Shown here in pieces: positions 28,962-37,896 of a stretch of DNA of 64,000 nucleotides. The stretch is from assembly GCA_029779535.1 (NCBI GenBank), contig JAKPAG010000112.1:62001-126000 (forward strand), given 5' to 3'. Numbering within the stretch: the stretch's first letter is position 1; each line of letters opens with the position of its first letter. This stretch comes from Pseudomonadota bacterium (GTDB lineage: Bacteria; Pseudomonadota; Alphaproteobacteria; Sphingomonadales; Sphingomonadaceae). The notes under the pieces are model-generated. The model saw only the letters and a program-made list of their open reading frames with translations, was not told the DNA's origin and did no database searches. Both the position numbers and the translations under genes were made by a program.

Positions 28962-30748
28962 GCGGGAAGGAACGCCGGCAGCAGGCCGCGCAGCGCGTTG
29001 CCGATCAGGAACCCGTCGGCCAGGTCACGCAGGGTCAGTTCGGCTTCGACCGCGCGGCCCTGTTCGAGAAGCGAGCGGCGCAGCACGCCGGGTAGCAGCC
29101 CCAGCCGCGCGGGCGGGGTCAGCAGCACGCCATCGCGTTCGACGAACAGATTGGTGAAGCAGCCTTCGGTCAACAGGCCATCGTCGCGCAGCAGCAGTGC
29201 CTCGGCCGCGCCGGCGTCTTGCGCCGCCTTCAGTCCGACATCGTAGAAGCCGCGATCGGTGGTCTTGTGGCGCAGCCGCCAATCGCCGCTGTCGATCGGC
29301 AGGCTCATCACCGCGCAGGGCACCGGATCGGGCAGCGGCGGCGGCAACTCGCTGATTTCCAGCGTATAGGCACCGCTGCGCGCAGCCAGCAGGCGCACCT
29401 TGGCGGGCCGGTCGGCCTCGAAGCACAGGGCCTGGATCGCGTTGCGCACCGCGTGGCGATCGAAGGCAAAGCCCAGTTCCGCCGCGCTCGCCTTGATCCG
29501 TTCAAGGTGCAGTTCGAGCAGGGGAATCCCCTCGTCGGGCGAAAAGCGCATGGTTTCGATCAGATCGCAGCCAGCCGCGTATTGACGCACGAAACCCCCT
29601 TTGACCAGACACTCGCGCCACTCGGGCAGTGCCTCGCTATCCGCGACGATGGCCGAGCCCACACCCAGCACCGCCTTGCCGCGCCCGCCCTCGCCAGGGG
29701 TCAGCCGCAGGGTGCGGATTGCCACATTGAAGGCGGCATCGCCAGTGCTGTCGATCCGCCCGATCGCGCCGCAATAGGGCCCGCGCGCATCGCGCTCAAC
29801 TGCCTGGATCAGTTCCATTGCCCGGATCTTGGGCGCGCCGGTGATCGACCCGCAGGGAAACAGCGCGCGCAGTATGTCGACCGCGCCCTTGCCCGGCTGC
29901 AACCGGGCGCGCACCGTGGTGACCATCTGGTGCACGGTGGGATAGCTTTCGACCGCGAAGGGCTTGTCCACCTTGACGCTGCCGGCTTCGGCCACGCGTG
30001 ACAGGTCGTTGCGCATCAGGTCGACGATCATCAGGTTTTCCGCCCGGTCCTTGACCGAGGAGGCGAGTTCATCGGCCAGGGCCTGGTCCTCTGCCATGTC
30101 GCGGCCGCGCGGGCGGGTGCCCTTCATCGGCTTGACCATCGCCGCGCCGCCCTTGTCCGCAAAGAACAGCACGGGCGAGAGACTGAGCAGCCAGTGCGAG
30201 CCGTCGAACACGATTCCGCCATAGCCCGCGCCCGCCGCCGGGCGGATCGCGGCATAGAGCGCCAGCGGATCGCCGCGATAGGATCCGGCCAGCGGGAAGG
30301 TCAGGTTGGCCTGGTAGATGTCGCCCGCCGCAATCGCGTCCTGCAGCGCGGCGAAGGCGCGGGCATAGCCGCCGGGCGAAACCTGCGGTTCGACCGGGCC
30401 GACCTGCGCAAGGCCGTTGCCGCCTTCCTGAGCCAGCCAGGCCGGGACATCGGCGCTGGGCATGGCCTGGTAGCCGGCAAAGGCCCCGAACCACAGCAGC
30501 GGTCCCGCCGCGCCGGTGCGCTCAAGTGCCAGCGGCGCGAGGCGCGGCTCCAGCGCCAGGCCCGCTTCATAGGCCATGTAGCCGGCCAGCTCGTGCCCGG
30601 CGGCGCGCAATGCATCGAGCCGGTCGAGCGCCGGGGCGACCTCCTCCGGGCGGCGCGCGACGACCACCTCCACCGGTTCCCGGTAAAGCCGCGCATCGCT
30701 TGCCCCGGTGGGGCGAGCATCGTCCAGCAGGATGAAGGGTCCGGTCAT
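28958..30748 (-). CDS. pabBC: Aminodeoxychorismate synthase component I fused to 4-amino-4-deoxychorismate lyase
   Basis: 596 residues. Residues 1-~335 are the chorismate-binding PabB fold: GDIYQANLTFPLAG, PMKGTRPRG, ENLMIVDLMRNDLSRVAEAG and FPCGSITGAPKIRAME. The rest is a class IV aminotransferase-fold PabC lyase (FSPDEGIPLLELHLERIKAS, then RHKTTDRGFYD with the PLP Lys and LLTEGCFTNLF). With a PabA amidotransferase it converts chorismate to p-aminobenzoate for folate. The ATG at 30748 begins MTGPFILLDDARPTGA; further upstream the frame has no PabB-like sequence. Confidence 0.94.
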   Translation of the reverse strand: MTGPFILLDDARPTGASDARLYREPVEVVVARRPEEVAPALDRLDALRAAGHELAGYMAYEAGLALEPRLAPLALERTGAAGPLLWFGAFAGYQAMPSADVPAWLAQEGGNGLAQVGPVEPQVSPGGYARAFAALQDAIAAGDIYQANLTFPLAGSYRGDPLALYAAIRPAAGAGYGGIVFDGSHWLLSLSPVLFFADKGGAAMVKPMKGTRPRGRDMAEDQALADELASSVKDRAENLMIVDLMRNDLSRVAEAGSVKVDKPFAVESYPTVHQMVTTVRARLQPGKGAVDILRALFPCGSITGAPKIRAMELIQAVERDARGPYCGAIGRIDSTGDAAFNVAIRTLRLTPGEGGRGKAVLGVGSAIVADSEALPEWRECLVKGGFVRQYAAGCDLIETMRFSPDEGIPLLELHLERIKASAAELGFAFDRHAVRNAIQALCFEADRPAKVRLLAARSGAYTLEISELPPPLPDPVPCAVMSLPIDSGDWRLRHKTTDRGFYDVGLKAAQDAGAAEALLLRDDGLLTEGCFTNLFVERDGVLLTPPARLGLLPGVLRRSLLEQGRAVEAELTLRDLADGFLIGNALRGLLPAFLPA

Positions 30749-30850
30749 CGCGCGTGCTTCTAGCGGGGTTGGACGCGGCTTGCAAAAAGCCGCTCGCACA
30801 AGGACTTTTCCCGCACTATTCCAACCACTCAGAGTCGCTTGGAGTATCGC

Positions 30851-32425
30851 ATGGAAGACATCTATCTTGGCCTTGCCTCGAATGGAGAGCGCCAGACGCT
30901 GAAACTCGGCCGGGCCAACCGCCATGGCCTGGTCGCGGGCGCCACCGGCACCGGCAAGACGGTGACGCTGCAAAGCATGGCCGAACAGTTTTCCGATTGC
31001 GGCGTGCCGGTGTTCCTGGCCGACGTGAAGGGCGACCTTTCCGGCATCTCGATGGCCGGAAGCCATGAGTTCAAGCATGCGGACGTGATCGAGGCGCGGG
31101 CGAAGGAACTGGGCATCGACCCGTTCACCTACCAGGACAACCCGGCGGTGTTCTGGGACCTGTATGGCGAGCAGGGCCACCCGATCCGCACCACCATTTC
31201 GGAAATGGGGCCGCTGCTGCTCAGCCGGCTGATGGGCCTCAACGAAACGCAGGAAGGGGTGCTGTCCATCGCTTTCAAGTGGGCAGATGACAACGGCCTG
31301 CTGCTGCTCGATTTCGAGGACCTGCAACAGGTGCTGATCGCTTGCGCCGAACGGGCGGGCGAGCTGGCCACCACCTATGGCAACATTTCCAAGGCCAGCG
31401 TCGGCACGATCCAGCGCCAGCTGCTGTCCTTTGCCAGCCAGGGCGCGGACCGGTTCTTTGGCGAACCCGCGTTCGAGATCAACGATTTCATCCGCACCGA
31501 TGAAAACGGCAAGGGCGTGATCAACGTGTTGGCCGCCGACAAGCTGATGCAGAGCCCGAAGCTCTACGCAACCTTCCTGCTGTGGCTGCTGTCGGAACTG
31601 TTCGAGGCGCTGCCCGAAGTAGGCGATCCGGACAAGCCCACCCTGGTGTTCTTCTTCGACGAAGCCCACCTGCTGTTCGACGAGGCCCCCCAGGCCCTGT
31701 TCGACAAGGTCGAGCAGGTCGTGCGGCTTATCCGGTCCAAGGGCGTGGGCGTCTATTTCGTCACCCAGAACCCGATCGACATTCCCGAAAAGATCGCCGG
31801 GCAGCTCGGCAACCGGGTGCAGCACGCGCTGCGGGCCTTCACCCCGCGCGACCAGAAGGCGATCCGCGCCGCCGCCGAAACCTTCCGCATCAACAAGGAG
31901 CTTGATGTGGAAACGGCGATCACCGAGTTGAAGGTCGGCGAAGCGCTGGTCTCGACGCTTGACGAGGAAGGCGCTCCCACCGTGGTCCAGCGCACCAAGA
32001 TCGCCCCGCCGCGCAGCCGGCTTGGCCCGATCACGCCCAAGGAGCGCGCGATCATCCAGTCGATCAGCCCGTTCGATGGCAAGTACGACCAGGCGGTCGA
32101 CCGTGAAAGCGCCGCCGAAGTGCTTCAGCAGAAGGCGCAGGATGCGGCCCAGGCCGCCCAGGTGGTGGAACAGCAGGGCGAACAGGCCCAGCGCGCCCAG
32201 CCGCGCGCCACTCCCAGCATGTGGGAAAAGGCCGGCAAGGCCGCCTTCGGCGCTGCGGCGGCATCGGCCGGGACGATGATCGCCCGCAAGATGAGCGGGC
32301 GCAAGTCGGCCGGATCGCCGGTGGCTTCGGCGGCCAGCGCGGCGGCGGGCGCAATCGGCACGGCGCTGGGCGGGCAACTGCTCGGCCGCTTCGCGCGCGG
32401 GCTGCTCGGCGGACTGCTGCGCTAG
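30851..32425 (+). CDS. HerA-like (DUF853) helicase/ATPase
   Basis: 524 residues. Walker A GATGTGKT is at 30-37, followed by [13 protein letters not shown], and Walker [16 protein letters not shown] near 275. [20 protein letters not shown] comes next, then an Ala/Gln-rich linker and a Gly/Ala-rich C-terminus. The DUF853 group belongs to the HerA/FtsK superfamily and is widespread in proteobacteria without a firm function, perhaps DNA or protein translocation. An upstream TTG at 30839 is possible but the ATG is better. It is divergent from pabBC over about 100 nt. Confidence 0.9.
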   Translation: MEDIYLGLASNGERQTLKLGRANRHGLVAGATGTGKTVTLQSMAEQFSDCGVPVFLADVKGDLSGISMAGSHEFKHADVIEARAKELGIDPFTYQDNPAVFWDLYGEQGHPIRTTISEMGPLLLSRLMGLNETQEGVLSIAFKWADDNGLLLLDFEDLQQVLIACAERAGELATTYGNISKASVGTIQRQLLSFASQGADRFFGEPAFEINDFIRTDENGKGVINVLAADKLMQSPKLYATFLLWLLSELFEALPEVGDPDKPTLVFFFDEAHLLFDEAPQALFDKVEQVVRLIRSKGVGVYFVTQNPIDIPEKIAGQLGNRVQHALRAFTPRDQKAIRAAAETFRINKELDVETAITELKVGEALVSTLDEEGAPTVVQRTKIAPPRSRLGPITPKERAIIQSISPFDGKYDQAVDRESAAEVLQQKAQDAAQAAQVVEQQGEQAQRAQPRATPSMWEKAGKAAFGAAAASAGTMIARKMSGRKSAGSPVASAASAAAGAIGTALGGQLLGRFARGLLGGLLR

Positions 32426-32437
32426 GCGGCGGCCGGG

Positions 32438-33850
32438 TTACAGCGGCAGGGTAATCGTCGCGGTTAATCCGGCCACGCTGCCGTTGGCGGCGTGGCGGTT
32501 GGCCAGTTCCAGCTTGCCGCCGTGCTGTTCGGCAATCGCGCGGGCCAGGGTCAACCCCAGCCCCGCGCCGCCGGTCAGGCTGTTGCGCGATGGATCGCCG
32601 CGGGTGAAGGGTTCCAGCATCCGGGCCAGGTCGGCCTCGGGGATGCCGGGGCCGTCGTCTTCCACCCGGATCACTGCGCGGCCCTGGTCCTTGTCGAGGC
32701 TGACCCGTGCCGCCTGGCCATAGCGCAGCGCATTGCCGATCAGGTTGCGCAGCGCGCGGCGCAGCCAGGTGGCGCGCAGCGGCATGACCACGCGCGGCCC
32801 CGGTTCCAGCGTCACCGGCTCGCCCATGTCCTCGTATTCCTCGGCCACCTGGGCGACCAGCGCGGACAGATCAGCGCTTTCCTTGGGATCGCTTGGCCGG
32901 CCGACCCGTGCAAGGCTGAGGATGTCATCCAGGCTGCGGGTAATGTCCTCGATCGTCGCGGCCATCTTGGCGCGCTCGGCATCGTCCTCGACGCTTTCGA
33001 TCCGCACGCGCAGCGCGGCCAGCGGGGTCTTCAGGTCGTGCCCGATCGCGCCCAGCATCACGTCCTTTTCATCGAGCAGGCTGGCGATGCGGTCTTCCAT
33101 CGCGTTGTGCGCCTGGATCAGGTGACGGATGTCGTCCGGCCCTTCGGGCTGGAGCTGGCCATCGGCCTGGCGGGTTTCGGCAAAGCGTTCGAGCCGCCCG
33201 GTCAGCGCTTTCAGCGGACGGGTGATGCGCCCGACGATGAAGGCGATCGTGCCCAGCAAGAGGCCGTAGAGCAGCAGGGTCTGGCCCAGCAGGGTAACGA
33301 TCAGCCCGCGTTCGACCTTGGGCACCGGCACCCGCACGACGAGCCAGCCCCCGGCCGGCCGCAATTCCACGCCGGCGACCAGCAGGTGATCGGGCGGGGG
33401 CGGACCGCGATGGCCAATCACGGCGGCACGGCGCGCAACGCGCCGGGCCATGGTCGGGTCTTCGGCCAGATCGCGGTGGGTCACGGCGACCTGCCCCACG
33501 TCGATCCCTTGTCCGGCCAGGATCTCGCGCAGCTCTTCCTCGGCCTCATCGGCGCGGGGCTCGTTGCCGCGTAGCGGGCTGGTGGCGGTGCGTTCGACCC
33601 GGGTGTGACGAGCGGCGGCCAGGGCTTCCGGGATGTGCCCGGCGATGCGGCGGGGGGTCTCGTCTTTGTTCACGGCGCCGACCAGCTTGATCGCGGCGGC
33701 GTGGACCAGCGCGGCTTCGCGCCGTTCGGCCTGGGCGCGCCACAACAGGGTGGAGCTGATCCCCTGCGCGACCAGCAGGGCGAGCGCAACGGCGGCCAGC
33801 AATTGTCCTTGCAGGCTGCGCGGCCACAGGCGCGCGAAGGCGGCGGACAT
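32438..33850 (-). CDS. Sensor histidine kinase
   Basis: 470 residues. TM1 lies near 14-35, a ~150-residue periplasmic part follows, TM2 near 183-207, and a HAMP linker at 208-262 contains RPLKALTGRLERFAE. The phospho-accepting His271 is in AIGHDLKTPLAAL, then the N box LRNLIGNALRYG and G boxes DDGPGIPEADL and GGAGLGLTLAR. The periplasmic domain has no named fold; it is Arg/Glu-rich with a GPPPPDHLL segment. Its ATG overlaps the stop of the response regulator by one base. Signal unknown. Confidence 0.94.
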   Translation of the reverse strand: MSAAFARLWPRSLQGQLLAAVALALLVAQGISSTLLWRAQAERREAALVHAAAIKLVGAVNKDETPRRIAGHIPEALAAARHTRVERTATSPLRGNEPRADEAEEELREILAGQGIDVGQVAVTHRDLAEDPTMARRVARRAAVIGHRGPPPPDHLLVAGVELRPAGGWLVVRVPVPKVERGLIVTLLGQTLLLYGLLLGTIAFIVGRITRPLKALTGRLERFAETRQADGQLQPEGPDDIRHLIQAHNAMEDRIASLLDEKDVMLGAIGHDLKTPLAALRVRIESVEDDAERAKMAATIEDITRSLDDILSLARVGRPSDPKESADLSALVAQVAEEYEDMGEPVTLEPGPRVVMPLRATWLRRALRNLIGNALRYGQAARVSLDKDQGRAVIRVEDDGPGIPEADLARMLEPFTRGDPSRNSLTGGAGLGLTLARAIAEQHGGKLELANRHAANGSVAGLTATITLPL

Positions 33851-34581
33851 CAGCTGCCCGCCCGAACGCGGCGGACGTCGGCAGCCAGCATGTAGCCACC
33901 GCCCCAGACGGTCTGGATAAGGGTGGGATTGCGGCTGTCGACCTCGATCTTGCGGCGCAGGCGGCTGATCTGGTTGTCGACCGCGCGGTCGAACAGGTGC
34001 GCCTCGCGCCCCTGGACCATGTCGAGCAGGCGGTCGCGGTCCAGCACCTGGCGGGGATGTTCAAGGAAAGCCATCAGCAGGCGGAACTCGACCGAGGAGA
34101 TCGAGACCATCGCCCCTTCGGGATCGGTCAGCCGCCGCTTGAGCGGATCGAGCTGCCAGCCTTCGAATTCCAGCACTTCGTCTTCGGCCGGGGGCGGTGC
34201 GCCCTTGGCCGCGCGGCGCAGGACAGAACGGATCCGCGCGACCAGTTCGCGCGGTTCGAACGGCTTGACCACGTAATCGTCGGCGCCGATTTCCAGCCCG
34301 ATAATGCGGTCCATCGCCTCGCCCCGGGCGGTCAGCATGATGGTGGGGATGGCCTGGCTTTCCGACAGGTAGCGGCACAGCGACAATCCGTCCTCGCCGG
34401 GCATCATGATGTCAAGCAGGGCCAGGTCGGGCCGCTCGGTGCGCAGCACACTGCGCGCCTCGGCGGCGCTGGCGGCCTGCACCACGTCAAACCCCTGGCG
34501 CGACAGGTAGTCGGCCAGGGGTTCGCGCAGGGACTTTTCATCATCGACCAGCAGCAGGCGAACCGGCAATGCGTCTGTCAT
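33850..34581 (-). CDS. OmpR-family response regulator
   Basis: 243 residues. The receiver domain has Asp57 (LALLDIMMPGEDG) as phosphorylation site, with the acidic DDEKS near residue 13 and TARGEAMDRIIGLEIGADDY around 100. A C-terminal winged helix follows (DRLLDMVQGREAHLFDRAVD, then QISRLRRKIEVD). It is encoded just ahead of its kinase. The EF-hand gene lies 28 nt upstream in the same direction, so the three may be co-transcribed and functionally linked. Confidence 0.95.
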   Translation of the reverse strand: MTDALPVRLLLVDDEKSLREPLADYLSRQGFDVVQAASAAEARSVLRTERPDLALLDIMMPGEDGLSLCRYLSESQAIPTIMLTARGEAMDRIIGLEIGADDYVVKPFEPRELVARIRSVLRRAAKGAPPPAEDEVLEFEGWQLDPLKRRLTDPEGAMVSISSVEFRLLMAFLEHPRQVLDRDRLLDMVQGREAHLFDRAVDNQISRLRRKIEVDSRNPTLIQTVWGGGYMLAADVRRVRAGS

Positions 34582-34609
34582 CGGGTCGTCGGCTCCGTCA
34601 GTGCCGGGA

Positions 34610-35275
34610 TCAGTTGGCCGGCGGCGGCGGCGGCGGCGGCATCATGCCACCGCGCTTGCCATGGCCGTCATGCTCTCCATGGCCGTCATGCCCGCCGCGC
34701 ATCTTGCCCATCATGGCGCGCATCTTTTCGTGCGCGGCCTTGCGTTCCTCGGGCGTCAGCTTCCCGTCCTTGTTGGCATCGGCCTGGTCGAAATGCTTGG
34801 CGTGAGCCGCCAGGAATTCGTCCTTGCTGATCGCGCCGTCCTTGTTGGCATCGGCCATGTGCAGCATCATCATGCCGCCGCCGTGGCCCATGCGGCCACC
34901 CATGTCGTGCTTGTCACCCTTGTCGCCATGACCCCAGTGGCCGGGGCCCTTGCCGTCCGGGCCGTCGCCGCGGCGGGCATGGCCAGCGGCGAATTCCTCG
35001 CGCGAGATCGCGCCGTTCTTGTCGGTGTCGAGCTGGCCGAACCGTTCGGCCTGGCGCTGGGCGCGGCGCGCTTCGCGATCGGCCTTGTCAAGCTTGCCGT
35101 CACCATTGACGTCCATCTTCGCGAACATGTCGGCGGCCATGGCCTGGGCCTCGGCCTTGGTCACGGTCTTGCCGGCCATCGGATCCATCGGGCCGGGGGC
35201 GGGCTGGGCCAGCGCGGCCACGCCGGCAAGGGCGATGGCGGTGGCGGCGGTCAGGCCAAGGGCAAGCTTCTTCAT
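34610..35275 (-). CDS. Exported EF-hand protein with His/Met-rich segments
   Basis: 221 residues with signal peptide MKKLALGLTAATAIALAGVA (cut near ALA-Q). Four complete EF-hand loops: 55-66 (DVNGDGKLDKAD), 83-94 (DTDKNGAISREE), 142-153 (DANKDGAISKDE) and 166-177 (DANKDGKLTPEE). Between loops 2 and 3 and at the C-terminus lie His/Met/Gly-rich stretches (HWGHGDKGDKHDMGGRMGHG and HDGHGEHDGHG), which suggest transition-metal binding as well as calcium. The protein ends in a poly-proline tail. It is likely periplasmic. It sits upstream of a two-component system and behind an unusual leader hairpin. Confidence 0.9.
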   Translation of the reverse strand: MKKLALGLTAATAIALAGVAALAQPAPGPMDPMAGKTVTKAEAQAMAADMFAKMDVNGDGKLDKADREARRAQRQAERFGQLDTDKNGAISREEFAAGHARRGDGPDGKGPGHWGHGDKGDKHDMGGRMGHGGGMMMLHMADANKDGAISKDEFLAAHAKHFDQADANKDGKLTPEERKAAHEKMRAMMGKMRGGHDGHGEHDGHGKRGGMMPPPPPPPAN

Positions 35276-35294
35276 TGGTGCGTTCCCATCCTTG

Positions 35295-35362
35295 AAAAAA
35301 GGCGAAGCCGCGAGTCCCTGGAGGGAGGGGGAGGGGGGGGAACCAGAGGGACCCGCGGCTTC
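35295..35362 (-). terminator. Terminator-like hairpin with C-rich loop in the EF-hand gene leader
   Basis: On the minus strand GAAGCCGC (35362-35355) and GTCCCT (35352-35347) pair with AGGGAC (35319-35314) and GCGGCTTC (35311-35304), enclosing a C-rich loop. GCC and six T residues (35300-35295) follow. It lies 20 nt before the EF-hand ATG. It may terminate messages from the VOC gene side or act as an attenuator. On the plus strand the loop is a run of G tracts able to form a quadruplex. Confidence 0.7.
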
Positions 35363-35461
35363 CTGTCCACCCTTCTAGATACGGCTTGTCACGCAATTAT
35401 GCCGCATGACGACGAATTTGTCGCCATTTGTCGCAGGCCGGCACCGCCGTTCATCCGGCGT

Positions 35462-35611
35462 TTAGCGCGGCCGGTCCTGCGTGCCCAGCCCGGCGGTGAT
35501 GAACAGCGCGCTGGCGCTGCCCGCCATGTCTCCGGTGAAGCGGGGCTGCGGCACCGCCCGAGCCCCCAGCCCAAGGTGGAGCTGGTGCTCGTCCAGCCGC
35601 AGCGCCGCCAT
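35462..35611 (-). CDS. Short open frame after the VOC gene (possible remnant)
   Basis: 49 residues starting 6 nt after the VOC stop: MAALRLDEHQLHLGLGARAV, then PQPRFTGDMAGSASALFITA and GLGTQDRPR. The first ~30 residues look protein-like and faintly resemble the opening of small cupin proteins, after which the sequence stops abruptly. It could be a truncated gene, a true small protein or chance. I see no Shine-Dalgarno sequence. The rest of the gap between the VOC and EF-hand genes holds the hairpin described separately and a short AT-rich stretch near 35390-35435. Confidence 0.3.
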   Translation of the reverse strand: MAALRLDEHQLHLGLGARAVPQPRFTGDMAGSASALFITAGLGTQDRPR

Positions 35612-35617
35612 TGCCGA

Positions 35618-35986
35618 TCAGCCCATCACGAAGGCGTTGAGCTTGTTGCCGTCCGGATCCCGGAAATAGGCCGCATAGAACCCTTCGCCGCGCGGCCCGG
35701 GCGCGCCCTCGTCCGAGCCGCCATGGGTCATGGCGATGGCATAGAGCCGGTCGACCTGCTCCTTGTCGCGCGCTTCCAGCGCTACCATCACCCCGTTGCC
35801 GACCGTGGCCGGCTGGCCGTCGAACGGCTTGGTCGCCGCGATCCCCGCCGCGCCGCCGGGTGTGCCCCAGGCGATGAAGGTGTCGAAATCCATCATCCGC
35901 CCGGTGCCCATTTCCGCGGCCAGCGCATCATAGAACTGCGCGGCGCGGGGCAGGTCATTGGTGCCCACGGTGACATAGCCGATCAT
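35618..35986 (-). CDS. VOC family (glyoxalase-like) protein
   Basis: 122 residues, one VOC module pair: MIGYVTVGTNDLPRAAQFYD at the start and GEGFYAAYFRDPDGNKLNAF at the end. The start is fixed by AAGGAGA 7 nt upstream of the ATG at 35986. This group (PhnB/glyoxalase-bleomycin resistance fold) usually binds a metal and acts on small molecules. No substrate can be assigned. It lies 51 nt downstream of the aminopeptidase in the same orientation. Confidence 0.9.
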   Translation of the reverse strand: MIGYVTVGTNDLPRAAQFYDALAAEMGTGRMMDFDTFIAWGTPGGAAGIAATKPFDGQPATVGNGVMVALEARDKEQVDRLYAIAMTHGGSDEGAPGPRGEGFYAAYFRDPDGNKLNAFVMG

Positions 35987-36037
35987 GGTCGTTCTCCTTT
36001 CGATTCGTAATGAGAACAATACAGGAACAAAACGGTC

Positions 36038-37843
36038 CTACAAGGGGGCGCAGGCCGCCTTGAGCCAGGCCAGCGCTTCGCCCGACAGCTGGGGTGCCAG
36101 CACCTGTTCGACCTTGGCGTGATACTGGTTCCACCAGGCCACTTCATCGCGGGTCAGCAGGCTGCAATCAACCAGCGCGCGGTGGATCGGGGCGAAGGTC
36201 AGCGTTTCGAAGCCGTAGTATTCGCCCTCCATCCCGGCGATCTCGCGCGGTTCGACCAGGATCAGGTTTTCCGTGCGGATGCCGAATGCGCCCGGCTTGT
36301 AATAGCCCGGTTCGTTCGACAGGATCATCCCCGGCAGCAGTTCCTGGCCCGTCCCGGCCTGTCCGCCGGCGGCCTTGGCAATTCGCTGCGGCCCTTCGTG
36401 GACCGAGAGGAAGCTGCCTACCCCGTGGCCGGTGCCGTGGGCGTAATCGACCCCGGCCTGCCACAGCGCGTGGCGCGCCAGGGTGTCGAGCTGGCTGCCG
36501 ACCGTGCCCTTGGGGAACACGGCGGTCGCCAGCATGATGTGGCCCTTCAGGACGCGGGTGAAGCGGTCCTTGTGTTCGGCGCTGGGTTCACCCGGGCCGA
36601 TCCACACGGTGCGGGTGATGTCGGTGGTGCCATCGGCATACTGCCCGCCCGAATCGACCAGGTAGATCGACCCTGGCTGGATCGGCAGGTTCGATTCCTC
36701 GCTCACCCGGTAATGCGGGCTGGCGGCATTGGGGCCGGCGGCGGAAATCGTGTCGAATGACAGGTCGCGCAGCAGCCCGGTTTCCTCGCGCAGCGCCTGC
36801 AGGCGGGCAGCGGCGGATAGCTCGGTTTCTCCGCCCTTGGGCGCTTCAACGCTGAGCCAGTGGAGGAACCGGGCGATCGCCGCCCCGTCGCGCGCCTGGG
36901 CGGCGCGGTGCCCGGCCTGCTCGACCGGGTTCTTGATGGCCTTGGGCAGCACGGTGGGATCGGTCAGTTCGACCACCTCGGCCCCGGCCCCGTCCAGCGC
37001 GGCAAACACCGCCTGGACCGAGCGTTCGGGGTCGACCGCAACCTTCTTGCCGGCCAGTGCCTGCAATTGCGGGACGAAAGCCTCGCGCGGGCGGATCGTC
37101 ACCGCGTTTCCCAGGTGCGTGCGCAGTTCGGACGTGACCTTTTCCTCGGCAATGAACAGGTCGGCGGTGCCATCGGCGTGGGCGAGCACGAAGCTCAGCG
37201 CCACGGGCGTGCGGGCCACGTCCGCGCCGCGCAGGTTGAGCAGCCAGGCAACGCCATCCAGCGCCGAAACCACCGCCGCATCCAGCCCGCGCGCGCCCAG
37301 CCATTCGGCCACCTGGCTGCGCTTTGCCTCGCTCGACTGGCCGGCGAGTTCAGTTGGATGGACAATTGCCGGGGCGGCTGAGGGCAGCGGCTGGTCAGCC
37401 CAGATCGCGTCGATCGGGTTGCCCTCGACCGGCTCCAGCCCCGCGCCCTTGCCGCGCAGCGCCTGGTTGCAGGCATCGACCCAGGGCTTGCCATGCAGCC
37501 ACGGATCGAACCCGATCTTCGCCCCTTCGGGTGCATGCTGCGCCAGCCAGGCGGCGACCGAGGTGGCCGGGACCGACTGGTATTCGAACAAATTGCCATC
37601 GACCTGTTCGCGCACCTGCAGGGTGTAGCGCCCGTCAACGAAGATCGCGGCGCGATCCGCCAGCACGGCGGCGGTGCCGGCCGATCCGCCAAATCCGGTC
37701 AGCCAGGCGAGCCGCTGAGCATAGTCGCCGACATATTCGCTCATGTGTTCGTCGGAAATCGGCACGACGAAGCCGTCGAGCCCGCGGCTTTTCAGTTCCT
37801 TGCGCAGCGCGTCGAGCCGCGCCTCGTGGGTGTTCATCAGCAT
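36038..37843 (-). CDS. Aminopeptidase P family (Xaa-Pro aminopeptidase)
   Basis: About 601 residues, the long three-domain form. Two creatinase-like domains (GFVVPISDEHMSEYVGDYAQ, FVDGRYTLQVREQVDG) precede a pita-bread metallopeptidase domain. Its metal ligands are the two Asp in VDSGGQYADGTTDITRT, the His in AHGTGHGVGSFLSVHEG, and the Glu in ILSNEPGYYK and FETLTFAP. It removes the N-terminal residue before proline. Start uncertain: ATG at 37843 (MLMNTHEARLDAL) or 37837 best match the family; upstream ATGs at 37885 and 37882 are possible. Divergent from oligopeptidase B. Confidence 0.92.
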   Translation of the reverse strand: MLMNTHEARLDALRKELKSRGLDGFVVPISDEHMSEYVGDYAQRLAWLTGFGGSAGTAAVLADRAAIFVDGRYTLQVREQVDGNLFEYQSVPATSVAAWLAQHAPEGAKIGFDPWLHGKPWVDACNQALRGKGAGLEPVEGNPIDAIWADQPLPSAAPAIVHPTELAGQSSEAKRSQVAEWLGARGLDAAVVSALDGVAWLLNLRGADVARTPVALSFVLAHADGTADLFIAEEKVTSELRTHLGNAVTIRPREAFVPQLQALAGKKVAVDPERSVQAVFAALDGAGAEVVELTDPTVLPKAIKNPVEQAGHRAAQARDGAAIARFLHWLSVEAPKGGETELSAAARLQALREETGLLRDLSFDTISAAGPNAASPHYRVSEESNLPIQPGSIYLVDSGGQYADGTTDITRTVWIGPGEPSAEHKDRFTRVLKGHIMLATAVFPKGTVGSQLDTLARHALWQAGVDYAHGTGHGVGSFLSVHEGPQRIAKAAGGQAGTGQELLPGMILSNEPGYYKPGAFGIRTENLILVEPREIAGMEGEYYGFETLTFAPIHRALVDCSLLTRDEVAWWNQYHAKVEQVLAPQLSGEALAWLKAACAPL

Positions 37844-37896
37844 AGAATGGTCCGGTCCGGCTTGCAGGGACAATGGCTGCATCATAGACCCGCGCC

